From contig NMRA01000028.1 of NCBI GenBank assembly GCA_002633005.1, positions 1,513,630 through 1,577,629 of the forward strand: a stretch of DNA of 64,000 nucleotides, read 5' to 3'. Numbering within the stretch: position 1 is the stretch's first letter; every line of letters begins with the position of its first letter. The DNA comes from Phoronis australis. Its lineage: Eukaryota; Phoronida; Phoronidae. A program made the position numbers and the translations under genes. Shown here piece by piece: positions 39,201 to 56,440 of this stretch. The notes beneath the pieces were generated by a model. It was not told the origin of the DNA. It worked only from the letters and a program-made list of their open reading frames with translations, and did not search any database.

Positions 39201-40590
39201 AAGTTCATTACAGCGACATAAGTGGCAGTATAGTGCCACCTAGAGGGTGTTTAGCGGACATGTTCGGCAGTGGCACCATATTTTACAGAATTAAAAAACG
39301 CTTCCAGCAAAAAATGATCGAAGAGATGAACTTAGAAAAATATGGCATTGCCCACGAGGACAACGACGCCCAGCACAGTCAGCGAATAAGGTCAAAATCT
39401 CCAAAATCCAGATCACCTGTACCAAAAGAGGACAAAGCGAAAAAAAGCAGGCGTGTTCCTACAGCAAGTGGTCCATCCGACGCTTTCATATTAGATGCTA
39501 AACAATTTAACGATATTCTGCAACAAATGGAGCAAATGAAAACGAGTACAACAAGGCCTGCTCACCAAGAACTTGAAGCTGCTGTTGGCACGTGGCTGTC
39601 CAAGGGCGGTAACTTAAAGCAGAGAGATGGCATTGTGAATTTGCAGGTGAGCACTTTGGTGTTAACAAGCGTTCTACCGAAGAAGCGAACTTTTGATTTC
39701 GACCACTAGGCCTACCCCCCTTGTAAAATTGGTTTCAGTTTATTCCTTACTAGCAACAGAAATGATTTCGGAGTTTGCAAAGAATTGAGAGCATAAAATG
39801 ACACGTCACGACAAACTAATTTTTAGCGCCTATCCTCGAACAATACAGAGCTAATTATTGTTACGAAGCTCTGAAATCACCTCCGAGTTAACTAAGAGAT
39901 ACTTTGAGACCATTTTCATAATGGTAAGTGGTCTAAATCAAAATATTTTTTCATGGAAGGTGTGGGTTTACAGCAGATTTAAATACAAGAAGCCCATTTG
40001 GTGAACATTTAGTTACTGAGGTTTTGGTCAACTGCATACATTTTGTGCAATAGTTCTTAACCATACCTTTCAACAATTATTGCTTCACACTGTAGTAACT
40101 ATAGGCATGAGATTACTGTACAATAAGACACACAGGCGGATCAAGATCAAGGACATCGTAAGGAAGACCGAACCACAATTTAGTTGTTCACCCCAGACTT
40201 TAGGCAGATGATGCCTTATTTTCATTTGGTTGCGTCAGCGGGCAGTGCCCCACAAACCCAGCAATGTAATGATTTACAATCAGTCAACCAGGACAATACT
40301 TAAAGGCGAGACTTTTACAACACATATCGAATACTTGATTTCAGGCAACTCTACCCCTGGGAAAAGGCGGAATCAATCTTTGTGTAAAACAGAAAAAGAA
40401 AATGATTATCCGTAAACCATCCGAGGACCTTGATGATGAGGAGGAGGAAGACGACGAATTTGCAAGCATTCGCCCAAAGGCACGAAAACGGCCTGCCAAC
40501 AAAAGCGCTGCTCAAGAGATTTCTCACGACGAAGCGCTGATTCAGCTAAGGAATAAAGTTCTAGAACAATCATCAATTCACCGCAGATAG
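32466..40590 (+). CDS. CNBD2: Protein with two cyclic-nucleotide-binding domains (CNBD2-like), N-terminus missing
   Basis: Exons: 32466-32578, 33092-33179, 33493-33767, 34440-34613, 35423-35558, 36443-36532, 37654-37775, 38910-39646, 40345-40590 (TAG). All joins are in phase; about 659 aa are visible. Domain 1 runs from ILVDIIKNCRF through IKQGDHGDCMYIVLSGQVSV, a charged insert of about 70 residues, then the phosphate-binding cassette FGEVALLTDDCVRTASI with the Glu and Arg expected of a cyclic-nucleotide site. Domain 2 has RVLIKQGDPVTAIYFIVRG and GDMEVFLGLTTFSCTAV, lacking that Arg. A Lys/Arg/Ser-rich segment and an acidic EEEEDDE stretch follow. Mammalian CNBD2 is a sperm-specific cyclic-nucleotide receptor; orthology is inferred from domain order only, and another CNBD-family member is possible. 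Upstream exons are probably lost around the duplicated region. Confidence 0.75.
35889..36102. mobile_element. MITE family B, copy 1, in a CNBD2-like intron
   Basis: Starts CATGCCCGCGCCCAG and ends TAGGCTAGGTGCTCTCATG. Flanked by GTAAC (35884-35888) and GTAAT (36103-36107), a slightly diverged 5-bp target-site duplication. Internal AAGGTCCGCCTCAG is shared with copy 2. Confidence 0.75.
36109..36366. mobile_element. MITE family B, copy 2, adjacent to copy 1
   Basis: Starts CATGGGCGTACCCAGGGAGG and ends TTTGGGCTGGGTGCGCGCATG, minus its first base. It is flanked on both sides by TAATG (36104-36108 and 36367-36371). Only 6 bp separate it from copy 1, so it inserted at that copy's edge. Confidence 0.85.
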
Positions 40591-40647
40591 ACAAGATATT
40601 GCTATTCAATCCATCCATTAAGAATCAAGACCAAGTGTACTGTTGCC

Positions 40648-40653
40648 AATAAA
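40648..40653 (+). promoter_or_regulatory. Poly(A) signal of the CNBD2-like gene
   Basis: AATAAA, 57 bp after the TAG stop of the last exon, on the coding strand. Confidence 0.55.
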
Positions 40654-41139
40654 AACGCTGTTATTTTCGCATAATTTAACTGGAATTGAAATGTTCATCA
40701 TTTTTGCAGTCGAAAAACGCAATTTTGAGATAGACTTCTTGAAGTTATTAGCTTTGCTAGAACTATAAAACAAAATGTGTTGCGTTAGTACTTTATTATA
40801 AATCGCCAATTCACCCTGTTGATCTGCCAGAGATTGGCTAAAATCTAGGCCAGTGTCTTAAGCATTTAAATACTCTTAAAATATTCAGCCATTTAAACCG
40901 TGAGATTTGGCTCCCTGGCAGACCGTTCAGCTGCTATTGAAAAGTTACTACGATTACTAATTTCTGTAAAATTACTTTTCCCACCAGGAATGTCTCTTCA
41001 GTTGAAGCCTGCAAAGGAATTTCAACCTTTAACCTTTCCCAAAGGTACCCCTTGACCAGCACAGCATCTGAGGACCCAGTTGCAGTATCTGCCACATAGG
41101 CTGGTAAACAAAATACCAAATGCTATCACCATTGGTTTA

Positions 41140-41342
41140 CATGCGCGCACCAGGGAGGCGAAGTGGGCCAAAAAATTCACCTCAGGGAAACAAAAAAGTC
41201 CGAAAAAAGTAGGAAAACAGACAAAAGGCTGGAACTACCAAAATTGGGTGAATGCACAATTCATAACTCTGAACGTACCCTGTGGGTTTTTTTTAGTAAA
41301 AGGTCCACATTCTCAAAATTTTTTAGGCCGACTGAGCGCATG
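41140..41342. mobile_element. MITE family B, copy 3, intergenic
   Basis: Starts CATGCGCGCACCAGGGAGG and ends GCCGACTGAGCGCATG. Flanked by perfect GTTTA duplications (41135-41139 and 41343-41347), which defines the ends well. Confidence 0.85.
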
Positions 41343-41347
41343 GTTTA

Positions 41348-42441
41348 TGTCAGAATCTGTTTACCTAACAAAGGACAGACATGGCAGGATGTGCATCTTG
41401 CTTTATAAGGACACACTTGTTTTTAGGGCAAAAATGCATTTTTATAACTATTGGAATAGTTATTAGCTTTTACTAGAGCAATAAAACAAACCAAAAAAAA
41501 AACTTCTTTGATCTCATTAAAAATCTCCAATTCTTGTTAGGCACCAGTCATTCTCTGAAATAGTGGTCAATGACTTTAAGCAATTATATATACTGAAAAT
41601 ACTGCCTTAATTACAACATGGGGTTCAGCACTGCAGCAAAGTGTTGGAATGCCACCGCTGAAGTTGAGAGTTTGAATTTGTCTTGGGAGTGAACTTGTCT
41701 ATCCTAATGTGTCATTTTAAAAAGGCTTCTGCAAATCTAAAAAGATAGATAGGAGTTTTATAAAATTTTCTACACAATTTCGTGGTGAATAGATAATGGG
41801 TCAACATTTGTTGTTTCATTCACAAATATAATTCTAATTAATACAAGGCCGCCATTGTCCTTCATGTTCATTGGTTGCAAGTTGGAGATGGGAGGGGCTT
41901 GTCCAATCCCACGGAATGAGTACAAGTCCAATGCCTAGTATAATAAGACAATTCATCAGATCAGTAGGTGTTGGTTATTTATGAGTAGCCAGTATTCACA
42001 AAAAATCACCCGACTGTCAACCAATAAGACCATTTATCTGCAGCAAACTCGAACCATGAAAATTTAGTTGTTTGCTGGTTGAGAGAACTGCATTCCTTGA
42101 TGAACACTGACATTTCTTTTTTACTTTTTGTTCCAGTTCTTTTAGCAATACAACCTGCTGAGAATGGTTTACTTTCCTTCCTGTATGAGCGTAATTAGAA
42201 ATCCAAATCGCATATTTGTTTACAGTCAGATCTTCAAGAATATAAACACTAGCCACAGGTTACTTAGTTGAAGAGTATAGTTTAATAAATAGCAAAGTGG
42301 GACATTTAATTTCAATGACTGAAGTTTAGATTGCATAGTATTTGCATAATATACAAAAAATCCTCAGAGATCAGTCACTTTGCATTGAGGTTTCTTAAAA
42401 AGTCGAGAGTTTCAAATAAGACTGCTTTCTACAAAATGTCT
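41348..42441. other. Convergent intergenic region, no gene recognised
   Basis: Between the CNBD2-like and HIF1AN 3' ends. AT-rich; no supported coding or RNA feature. Confidence 0.4.
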
Positions 42442-42447
42442 TTTATT
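42442..42447 (-). promoter_or_regulatory. Poly(A) signal of HIF1AN
   Basis: AATAAA on the minus strand, about 400 bp past the HIF1AN stop codon (42850-42852). Confidence 0.5.
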
Positions 42448-42849
42448 CACAATCACTATGTGTACAATACTGCCATGGCAACGCATGGAGAGCTTGAGTA
42501 CCCTTGAGTACCCTTGAGAGGCAGGCTAAACTGATGGAGCAATCAGGATATTAAAACATACATAATTAACATAACAAGGTTCACCTTCTGTAGATGTAGA
42601 ACTTCTTAAAACCGAATATCTGATGCTTTCTGAAACAACTCTTCAATAACGAGCTGAAATATCTTCTAAAATGATGACTAAAAGATGGACACTGGCTTAC
42701 TGTGACTATCTCATGCTAACAAATCAATACAGAGTGATTGTGAGTTACTCACAATAAAGTACACTATATGGAGCACGTGTTTTTAGCCAAGGTACATCAT
42801 CTACAAAATAATGTGTTTTCCTGCATTGCCCTGCAGTTTAGGAGTTGAG

Positions 42850-48897
<6,048 letters not shown>

Positions 48898-49164
48898 CTT
48901 ACATAACTATTAGAATGTATTTTACTTCAATGCAATTTTGAACATTTAATCACCAGAGAACCACACTTTAGAAAACGTTTGCATATTTCAACAGCTAACT
49001 TTCCCTTACCTAAATCATAGCAAGTTTATCACGACATGATTTCTTTTAAATCCCCATTTAAGCTGAAATTCAAGCTGTTCAACGAAGCTTAGTGATAAGC
49101 CTTTGAGGAGAAACAACATCAAACACCTTGCCATATCTCCTGGCATGACCAGTAGCAACTGCTC

Positions 49165-49345
49165 GAAAAAAATTTTGATTACAGGAATATTTGTTCGAGT
49201 TGGAAGGAATTAAAGATATCAATGACCTCCTAAGGTGTCCCTCTTTATGCAAAAGGTGCTTATAGCAACGTGACTTTGATGGTTTAATCAGTGTAAGTGA
49301 GGCTTAATTCGCCAAAAAGGTTCCGCCATATGAAGGCCCTATGTT
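49165..49345 (+). repeat. Dispersed repeat D, copy 2
   Basis: Same-orientation match to 22245-22440: GATTACAGGAATATTTGTTC, AAGGAATTAAAGATATCAATG, GCAACGTGACTTTG minus one base at most, and TTAATTCGCC. Diverged by substitutions and small indels. Confidence 0.6.
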
Positions 49346-49733
49346 GGGAGCATCACTTTTGCTACTGCTAAGACAGCCAGCCAGGTAGATGTATGAAGAC
49401 TATCATCAGAATACAACTAGGTACCACAGTATGTTGAGTTCCAACAGACCTCGAAATTGCACACAGTCCGGGTAGTTCTGCTCATCATCTCGCCAACAAA
49501 CATGTATCAACATATACAGCTAAAGACTGGCGGGGGTGCATGCAAAATCTGAGAGTCAATCGACACTTACCGAAAGCCGACGAAAAAGATCACACAACTT
49601 TAGCAGCAGAACAACAATAGAATGCCAACTTTTTCAACACTGGTAAATAATTTAGTTTACTCTACGAAGAGTTTGGTTTTTAGTGACACCAAGTTTGTGT
49701 CAGTTTTATTTGGTCATTTTTTACCCACACAGC

Positions 49734-51026
49734 TGTTGTAATCGTCAACATCAGTTGTCCTTGATATTTCTGTGGTATCTTGTGATTTGTCAGTTTTATG
49801 GTTCCCGGGATGTTTCTTTTATTTTTACTGCTTGCAGGAGGGTGCTAGCAGTCTTTCAGCATGCAATCAGGCCATCAGGGACGAGCACCTCAATTGGGTT
49901 TTATTCGAGCTTGAGTAGCTGTATTTTAACTGGTGAGTATTTCTAGAGGCCTAGCTAGTGAACCTGTAGGAAAACAACAATTGGCGTAGTCGGCACTAGT
50001 TAGGTTTTCTAGGAGTATTCAACAACTTTTCTTGAAAACCTTTGCTTGACCAGGGCATTATTTGTAGGTCCGGGGGAGGGAGGAAAGTTGGATAGGGGAG
50101 TGGTTCAGACGTACCTTGCTAGCTGGTTGCTAGTACGATGGCCAAGTGATTTCTTGGTCCGTTTAGTTTGCTGGTTTATCTGGGTTGTTTATCCTTTGGA
50201 TTTTGGGGGTATTTATTTATTTATTGCGTCCTTGTAGTTGGGTGAGTTTAGGCTTAGGCACTGTTTTGGTTGTGTTATTGAAAACCAATTCATTCACCTC
50301 ATACTTTCTCCCTACAACTAAGTCCTTTATTTATTATCATCTGTTAAAAAGTGACCAAGGTGTTCCCTTCGGATTGGAATATGTCTGTCGGCCTCCACCA
50401 GAAGAACGTCAAAATGTAATATTCTAGTGGTTACATGGATAGCATGTGTGTATTATTACATAGTGCATGGTTTATTTTGAGAACTCCACCAGAAACGCAT
50501 GCGTTCTATACCCTTTTGCAGCTACAAGTCTGGGGAGTCTCCCTCGTGAGAACTTTTTGTGCTAGATGACTGCTCTCCCGCCCTGGAGGATGGGTTGGGA
50601 TCCTGCTAGGTTTTTCTTTTTATGACTTGCTTCATGTTAAGGATGTGTTGGCATTCTGAACTCTTTTTATTATTTTCTGGTATTTCTGTATTTAACCTAT
50701 ATGTGAGTTATGCTCTGCTTCCAGGGGAACTGTTCTTGTCATTCTAACACTCTTGGTTTACTTAGCAGTGACTTTGTTTTGGGTAAGGGGGTACATTGTT
50801 AAATTTTCGGGATGTTTTTCGTATTTGGCGAATGATGTTGATTCTCGGGTGGACCCCCCAATTTTTTAGGGAGGAGGGGAATGTTGTAATCGTCAACATC
50901 ATTCGTCATTTATCTTTAGAAGTATGATTTCTTGTGATTTGTCAGGAGGCTGCTGGCAGTCTTTCAGCATGCAATCAGGCCATCAGGGACGATCACCTCC
51001 ATTTCTAGAGGTCTATCTATTGTACA
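49734..51026 (+). mobile_element. Short non-autonomous LTR retrotransposon (TRIM-like)
   Basis: The left LTR is 49734-49979 and the right LTR, internally deleted, about 50882-51026. Both begin TGTTGTAATCGTCAACATC and share GCAGTCTTTCAGCATGCAA and ATTTCTAGAGG. A primer-binding-site-like TTGGCGTAGTCGGC directly follows the left LTR. A polypurine tract, AGGGAGGAGGGGA, directly precedes the right LTR. The 0.9-kb interior has no recognisable gag or pol reading frame, so it would depend on enzymes from another element. No target-site duplication found. Confidence 0.75.
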
Positions 51027-51462
51027 GTTTTGCAGGCGGGAAGGTTACTGCTAAGTCTACCACTGGCACTTGTCAGATATTTAGATAACCAGTTTCATAT
51101 ACTCAATAACAGTTTGTTGTTCAGCGGTTACCTGGTTCTCAAAATCGGGGACCACTGTCTCCGACATGAGCCTATTCTCAATCAGTCATGTCCATTACCA
51201 TTCTCTAATTCTCTACTTCTCCATAATCGTGTTTCTGCCTAAAGGTAATAGTCGGATAACTTGGTCCCATTTCAAATTCTGTCAGGAATACTTAAAAAAT
51301 AAAATGAAGTGTCGCAATATACAATTGCCCACTCTCATGGATCACGCGCGCCACTCCACTCTCATTTTTTCGTGAAATCTACAACATTTGAGAAGATACG
51401 CGACAAATTATATTCGCCTCCCGAGCGTTTTTCCTCAATCCAAGATGTCCGCCAATGAACTC

Positions 51463-51566
51463 ACGTTCGCGAGAGGACCGGCGTTGTTCTCGCGAACGGG
51501 GTCACGTTCGCGAGAGAACACGTGTTGTCTTCTCGCAAACGCAAACTAACTAACGTTCGCAAGAGG
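51463..51566. repeat. Cluster of TTCGCGAGAG / CTCTCGCGAA elements
   Basis: ACGTTCGCGAGAG at 51463-51475, GTTCTCGCGAAC at 51486-51497, GTTCGCGAGAGAAC at 51506-51519, then TCTCGCAAACG and ACGTTCGCAAGAGG. Local CpG density is high against an AT-rich background. An ambiguous base follows at 51626. Confidence 0.7.
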
Positions 51567-51626
51567 CCAAAAATGAACCCAATGAGAAAACGCAAAACTC
51601 CAACTTAGTTAAAAGAGATTTTTAAN

Positions 51627-53009
51627 TTGCTCTGTTGAAAAGAAATATTGTCGTAGCTGAGAGCTTTTCCATCTCTTCGGATTTTTCGCCATTTTGGCAG
51701 TGCCGCTGTTTATCATATAAAAAGACAAAAGAAACTTTAATTCTCTTTAATATTGCAGAATTTTTTCATCATTGCACAATTTTTAATACCTAGGACAATT
51801 ACCATGTGCATGAAATTTTGACTGTGACAAACGTATGAAAAGTATGCAAATAATTTATTGTATATTAGCGGCTTTAAGATGAGGGAGCATAACTTGTACT
51901 GTGACTGACAAAATTCATTTTGAAAAACATTGAACTTTTCATAAATTTTAAAATATTAAAAAATAACAAATGTTCAATTTATGTGAAATTTCTTTGTTTT
52001 TAAGTGCGTTTATTTATAAGTTGTTTGATATAGTTTAATGAACTCTCTTTGATGTCGACTGCCATCTAGCGGATTAGTGACAGACGAAGGAAAGGTGGCG
52101 GACACATCGATGTTTACGTACGCTGATTGAAACTAAAAAAGGTAGGCTTAAATTCTTGCTGAGTGTTTGGGAGACTGGTACCTTTCACCGACGTCATGTC
52201 GTAATTTTCACCCTACCTATTAGCCACAGTACCTTTTACGTAATTGTGGAATTGGGACGTTCTGTGTAGGCCTAGTGTTGAAACAAAAATATTTTTCTGA
52301 TCCTCCACTCTAACAGTCACCTCACAGACTCAGTGATTTCCATTCACCGGCTAAGGTCAGGCATATGATTGCGCGAGTGTAGTCGACTCATTTTACTGTA
52401 CATTTAATGAAAATCTATGATGTTTGAGACTTCACTCATAGCTCTTAACTGTTAAATCTAAAGTTGTGAGTTGTGCACACGTTAATCAGTATCAAATAAC
52501 ACTGTGACTGTCCACTGTGAGAGTGACTGTCATTACCTCATGGTTATTGATCAGTTTGAATTAATTGATTGAATCGGAGTCACCCACTCTTTGATATCTA
52601 ATGATCTAGCTATTGATCAGTACTAAGGGGGTGTGAAGTGAAACTCAGGCATGTGTACACCGCAGGGATATGGTGATGTTTGACGTTTGTTTTCAGCCGT
52701 TTTATAAGTGATAAATTAAAAAGTGCCAAACTCTCTACAGAGTTAAATGCTTATCCCTGAATAATGTCAGTGACTATAAATAAATTAGCTCAACTCTTAC
52801 TACTTACCTTATGATATTTTGTTGTTGATATGACAGAGCTCATGTTGGTTGACCAAATTATAAGTCCAGTATTTTTCTTCTGTTAATGTGCCTACTCAAA
52901 TGTGAGTATCTCACACAGCGCTTGGTGTACACAGCAAATTGATGAATATGTACAATGAAGGTGATTAAATATGAATACAGATTTAACTGCTACATTTCAA
53001 AAACTCCTT
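51627..53009. other. Intergenic DNA, possible non-coding first exon
   Basis: No coding gene recognised. A locally less AT-rich stretch (52070-52140) ends in AAAAAAG|GTAGGC, a plausible donor, so a + strand non-coding first exon is conceivable but unproven. Confidence 0.25.
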
Positions 53010-53852
53010 GATGGATGCAAGCCTTCACCAGGACCTTTTCCAGGATTTCGAAAATAGGGTGTCCAAAAATGGGGTCCCCAATATTCTAGGGTGTCCATGA
53101 TTCCAACGACGCATTTTTCCCACCCTCTACCACCATTCATCAGTAATCCCCCTCCCCACACACACAGTGAGGTTTTTTACAAAACATGTGTAGAATATGG
53201 CTTCTTCATCTAAGTTTACAAAAACAGCTCCCTTGTAGTGAGCTTTTTTACTAAAAAACTTTGTGAATCAAGATTTGTGGTGTCTAAATTTACGAAAACA
53301 GCCAAACAGCTTACCAAACAGCTTACCAAACAGGTATTACAGCTATTACAGATATTGGTTAAACGATGAGTGCACTGTTTTTGGTGATCTCAAGTCAAAT
53401 TGCTGTTATAAAGTTTAGCTTTATATTTTGTACAGTGAGTCATCAATGGGGATGTTCTTGTGGCACAATATATTATCAAAATAATGACATTCATTTCGCT
53501 TTTGTTGTTTTTAAAAAAGATGAAAAAGATGAAACTACAGCTCTGAAACACCAGTTTGGAGTTAACCAAGGTCGGTCTCCCTGTATAAAGTACTGAATTA
53601 CAATAAGACTTAAGCAGAGAGTGCAGTGGCATACACTTTGGGAACCAAACAAGTGCTAATGATTGACAGGTATTCTCAGAACATTGAACCTAGTTTGAAC
53701 ATTGCAACATGTCATGTACATTGCATTGTATATTTCTTTCTGAGTTGAAAGGGCCAACACTTATCTCTTGAACTATCACACATCTTTCATTAACTGGGAG
53801 TCCTAGTAATCTTACAATGTGGGTGTCCAAACCAGAAAAATCTGATTGACAG

Positions 53853-53950
53853 TGGGCGTCCAAATGATACATTGGGTGTCCTTGCCAGGACGTCCAGATT
53901 AGTGCATTTGGACGCCCAGGACGTACGCTGCATGAAGGCCTGGCCTTCAT
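53853..53950. repeat. Two adjacent perfect palindromes
   Basis: TGGGCGTCCAAATG (53853-53866) pairs exactly with CATTTGGACGCCCA (53905-53918). ATGAAGGCC (53932-53940) pairs exactly with GGCCTTCAT (53942-53950) across one base. GGGTGTCC variants recur from 53070 onwards. Confidence 0.8.
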
Positions 53951-54910
53951 TTAGAGGTCATCCAAAGTGTCCAACTTAACACCCTTGCTCAAGTTTAGAC
54001 ACCCTGTCTGGGACAACCTGTGTTAAGCATTTGGCCATCCAAATAAAGTTAGTATAAATTTGTGTCTCTCTTAATTTCAAAGTGTAAACAGTAGTTCCTG
54101 GAACTCATTGACCTTCTATTTCCAGATAGTTTTGGTGTATTGCGAGTCTGTTTTTGGCATTTGCTTCTTTAGCGGACAAAACACTCAATGAGCATCTGTG
54201 GGTGTATCTCCTAAACCCATTGTACAACATCTTTGTTAAATTTGGCAAGTGTAATTTCTAGGAGTGTGACAATGGAAGACGTTGACTTTCAGACAGATCC
54301 AACTACCTTTTTCGCCTCTTAGATTTCCATTTTCGCATGTATATTTGGAGTTCCTTGATGGATTTTGGCTAAATAAGTTTAGAAAAGAGGCCATAACAGC
54401 TTTTTATTTTCGGATGGGTTCAAGGTATTTTATGTCATCTAGTTAAGTGGCCATTTTTATTATTTTCGTATTGGTTTTTGGCGTCCACCTCTTTATAAGT
54501 CAAAACACTGAGAATCACTGATCATGAAAATTGCCGTATGTGTTCCTAAAGTTGGAAAGTGATTCTCTGACTAGCTGACTGTTGTGGCGTCCTCATGTGC
54601 CAAGTTTAGTGTTTTACCTGGAACTCTATACCTACCTAGTTCCTTGGTGGATCTTCATAGAATTTGGGATGTGTTTCTCTTGAGGAACAACTTAAGTGGC
54701 TTTTGGGACCAATCCAAGTATCGTGTAGTCCCGTAGTATATACATTATTTTCTTTGCTTTCGCCTTGATATGTACCGAGTTCATGATGGATTTTATGAAA
54801 TTGGTAACTAAGTTACTATCGTTAGACAACAGTTCCTACCTTTTCAATTCCCTATCTTCCAAACTGCTTGAATAATCCCAATGAAAGATGACAGCTGTGT
54901 TCCTATTAAA

Positions 54911-55335
54911 GTCTAACTTCAACGGAATTTTGTTATTTAAGATGTATTGGGCTAGATAGTTCTAGCAAGGCCTCAGTAAGATAAAAAAATGCGAGTTCAA
55001 TCACGCAAATGTAAGCCCGTCAAATGATAAATGAAGCTGCGTTTTCGTGTCATGTTGTGTCACAGAGAGATCCCAGCACAAACAACAAAAAGTTGTTAGC
55101 AGTTGTATTGAATAGGGGTCTGAATAGAACACCATTGTGTGTGGGTGTTATTCACAGCTGTTTGAATTAAGAGGTGATTCTCGAAGTGACATAGAGAAAA
55201 GCAAGCCTATACGCCTAACGCTTCCTTACATTTGGCAATTTATGACACTGTTGGGCTCAGAACGATGGTCTTAACATACTGTAGGAACCAAATTCACTTT
55301 TGTTACCGTTCAAGATATGCTTTATAGAGAGCATT
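54911..55335 (+). repeat. Inverted repeat pair E, left arm
   Basis: Reverse-complementary, with substitutions and indels, to about 57571-57988. Shared strings include TTTTGTTATTT, GATGTATTGGGCTA, GGGATCTC read inversely, AATAGGGGTCTGAATAGAA and TTTGGCAATTTATG. Arms are about 420 bp apart-folded around a 2.2-kb spacer. Confidence 0.75.
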
Positions 55336-56338
55336 GCTGACTTGCTTTGCACTTCCTAGGGGCCATTTCAAAAATACTACTGTAGCATTGCTTAGAACTT
55401 TTAATATGGTTGTTTAAAATAATGATCGCTCTCCATTGTTCTTGTTTTTAAGCTTTGTTTTGTAATTTTACATTTACAGCTGAAACTAAGTCTAGAAAGT
55501 GGACACCATCTCTCTCGTTTTGCTTTAAAAACATGGGAATATCAACAGCTGTGTACTTAGAGAGACCAACTCTAACTACACCATTGCTTGCTATGCAGGT
55601 GCTTCTAACATAAAAGTGCTTGGGTTTCATATTTGATATTTCCACGCCTTGTGCTTGAAAACGAAATAAATCCTCTGTCTAATCATTATTTTATAAGTAA
55701 GGCTGGTTTCTTAGTCTAGACAAAATAAAAGCTAGCTCATGAAAGGTTACTGCATAATCACAAGTCTCCTGTGAATATTTAGACATACCTAACAGCCTTC
55801 ATATTATCCTTCAATGAAGGGAACACCCCTTTTATGTATTTGGTTTTGAATGATAAAATCTCTATTTATCTCTGTTTAGAAGGTGAACTTATTTACCTGT
55901 GAGTTATCTGCAAGTCTGCAACTCCTTTTGAAGAATAGTTTGAAGAATAGCATTTGAACTAGGCAGAACCCCCCCTATTTGATGGAATGCGCTGCCAACA
56001 TGGGTGGGTACTTTACTCTGTAGGGAGTTAGCTTTGTTATTTACTTTGTTCTTGTATCTTTGATATGATCTCTCATGGGTATTTTAGATAAATTTGTGAA
56101 ATTAGGTATTATTGACTTTCGAGTGTCTGGTCTGGCAAAACCACCTCTCCTCCAAAGATTTTTTGATTTTAATATTGGTATGGTTCCTGATCAGATTGCT
56201 CTGTTACAAATATGTAGGCTATTTTCGTCTTTATTTTTTTCTCTGTGTTATCAGTATGAGATTTTGAAGATAAGAAGAAGTGACTAGATCGAATTATTTA
56301 TTTTGTCTAAAACAGGGAACCATTTTTTAAATCTCCTA
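55336..56338. other. Spacer between inverted arms, no gene recognised
   Basis: AT-rich, only short reading frames without motifs; nothing supported. Confidence 0.35.
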
Positions 56339-56440
56339 GCAATAGTCACACACAGGGGTCCCGGATTTTGAGAACCAATTTGATGCCCATTATTCGGACA
56401 AAAGTAGTTCTCAAAATGCAAGACCCCTGTATGTGAAAAC
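56339..56440. mobile_element. MITE family A, copy 3
   Basis: GCAATAGTCACACACAGGGG at the left and ACCCCTGTATGTGA at the right are inverted. The interior GAGAACCAATTTGATGCCC is shared with the other copies. Confidence 0.7.

Noticed and set aside
49483-49625. First exon of HIF1AN (donor GTAAGT at about 49570, minus strand)
   Set aside because: The donor is good and an upstream frame is open, but there is no ATG and the frame needed to join the next exon contains no recognisable FIH N-terminus.
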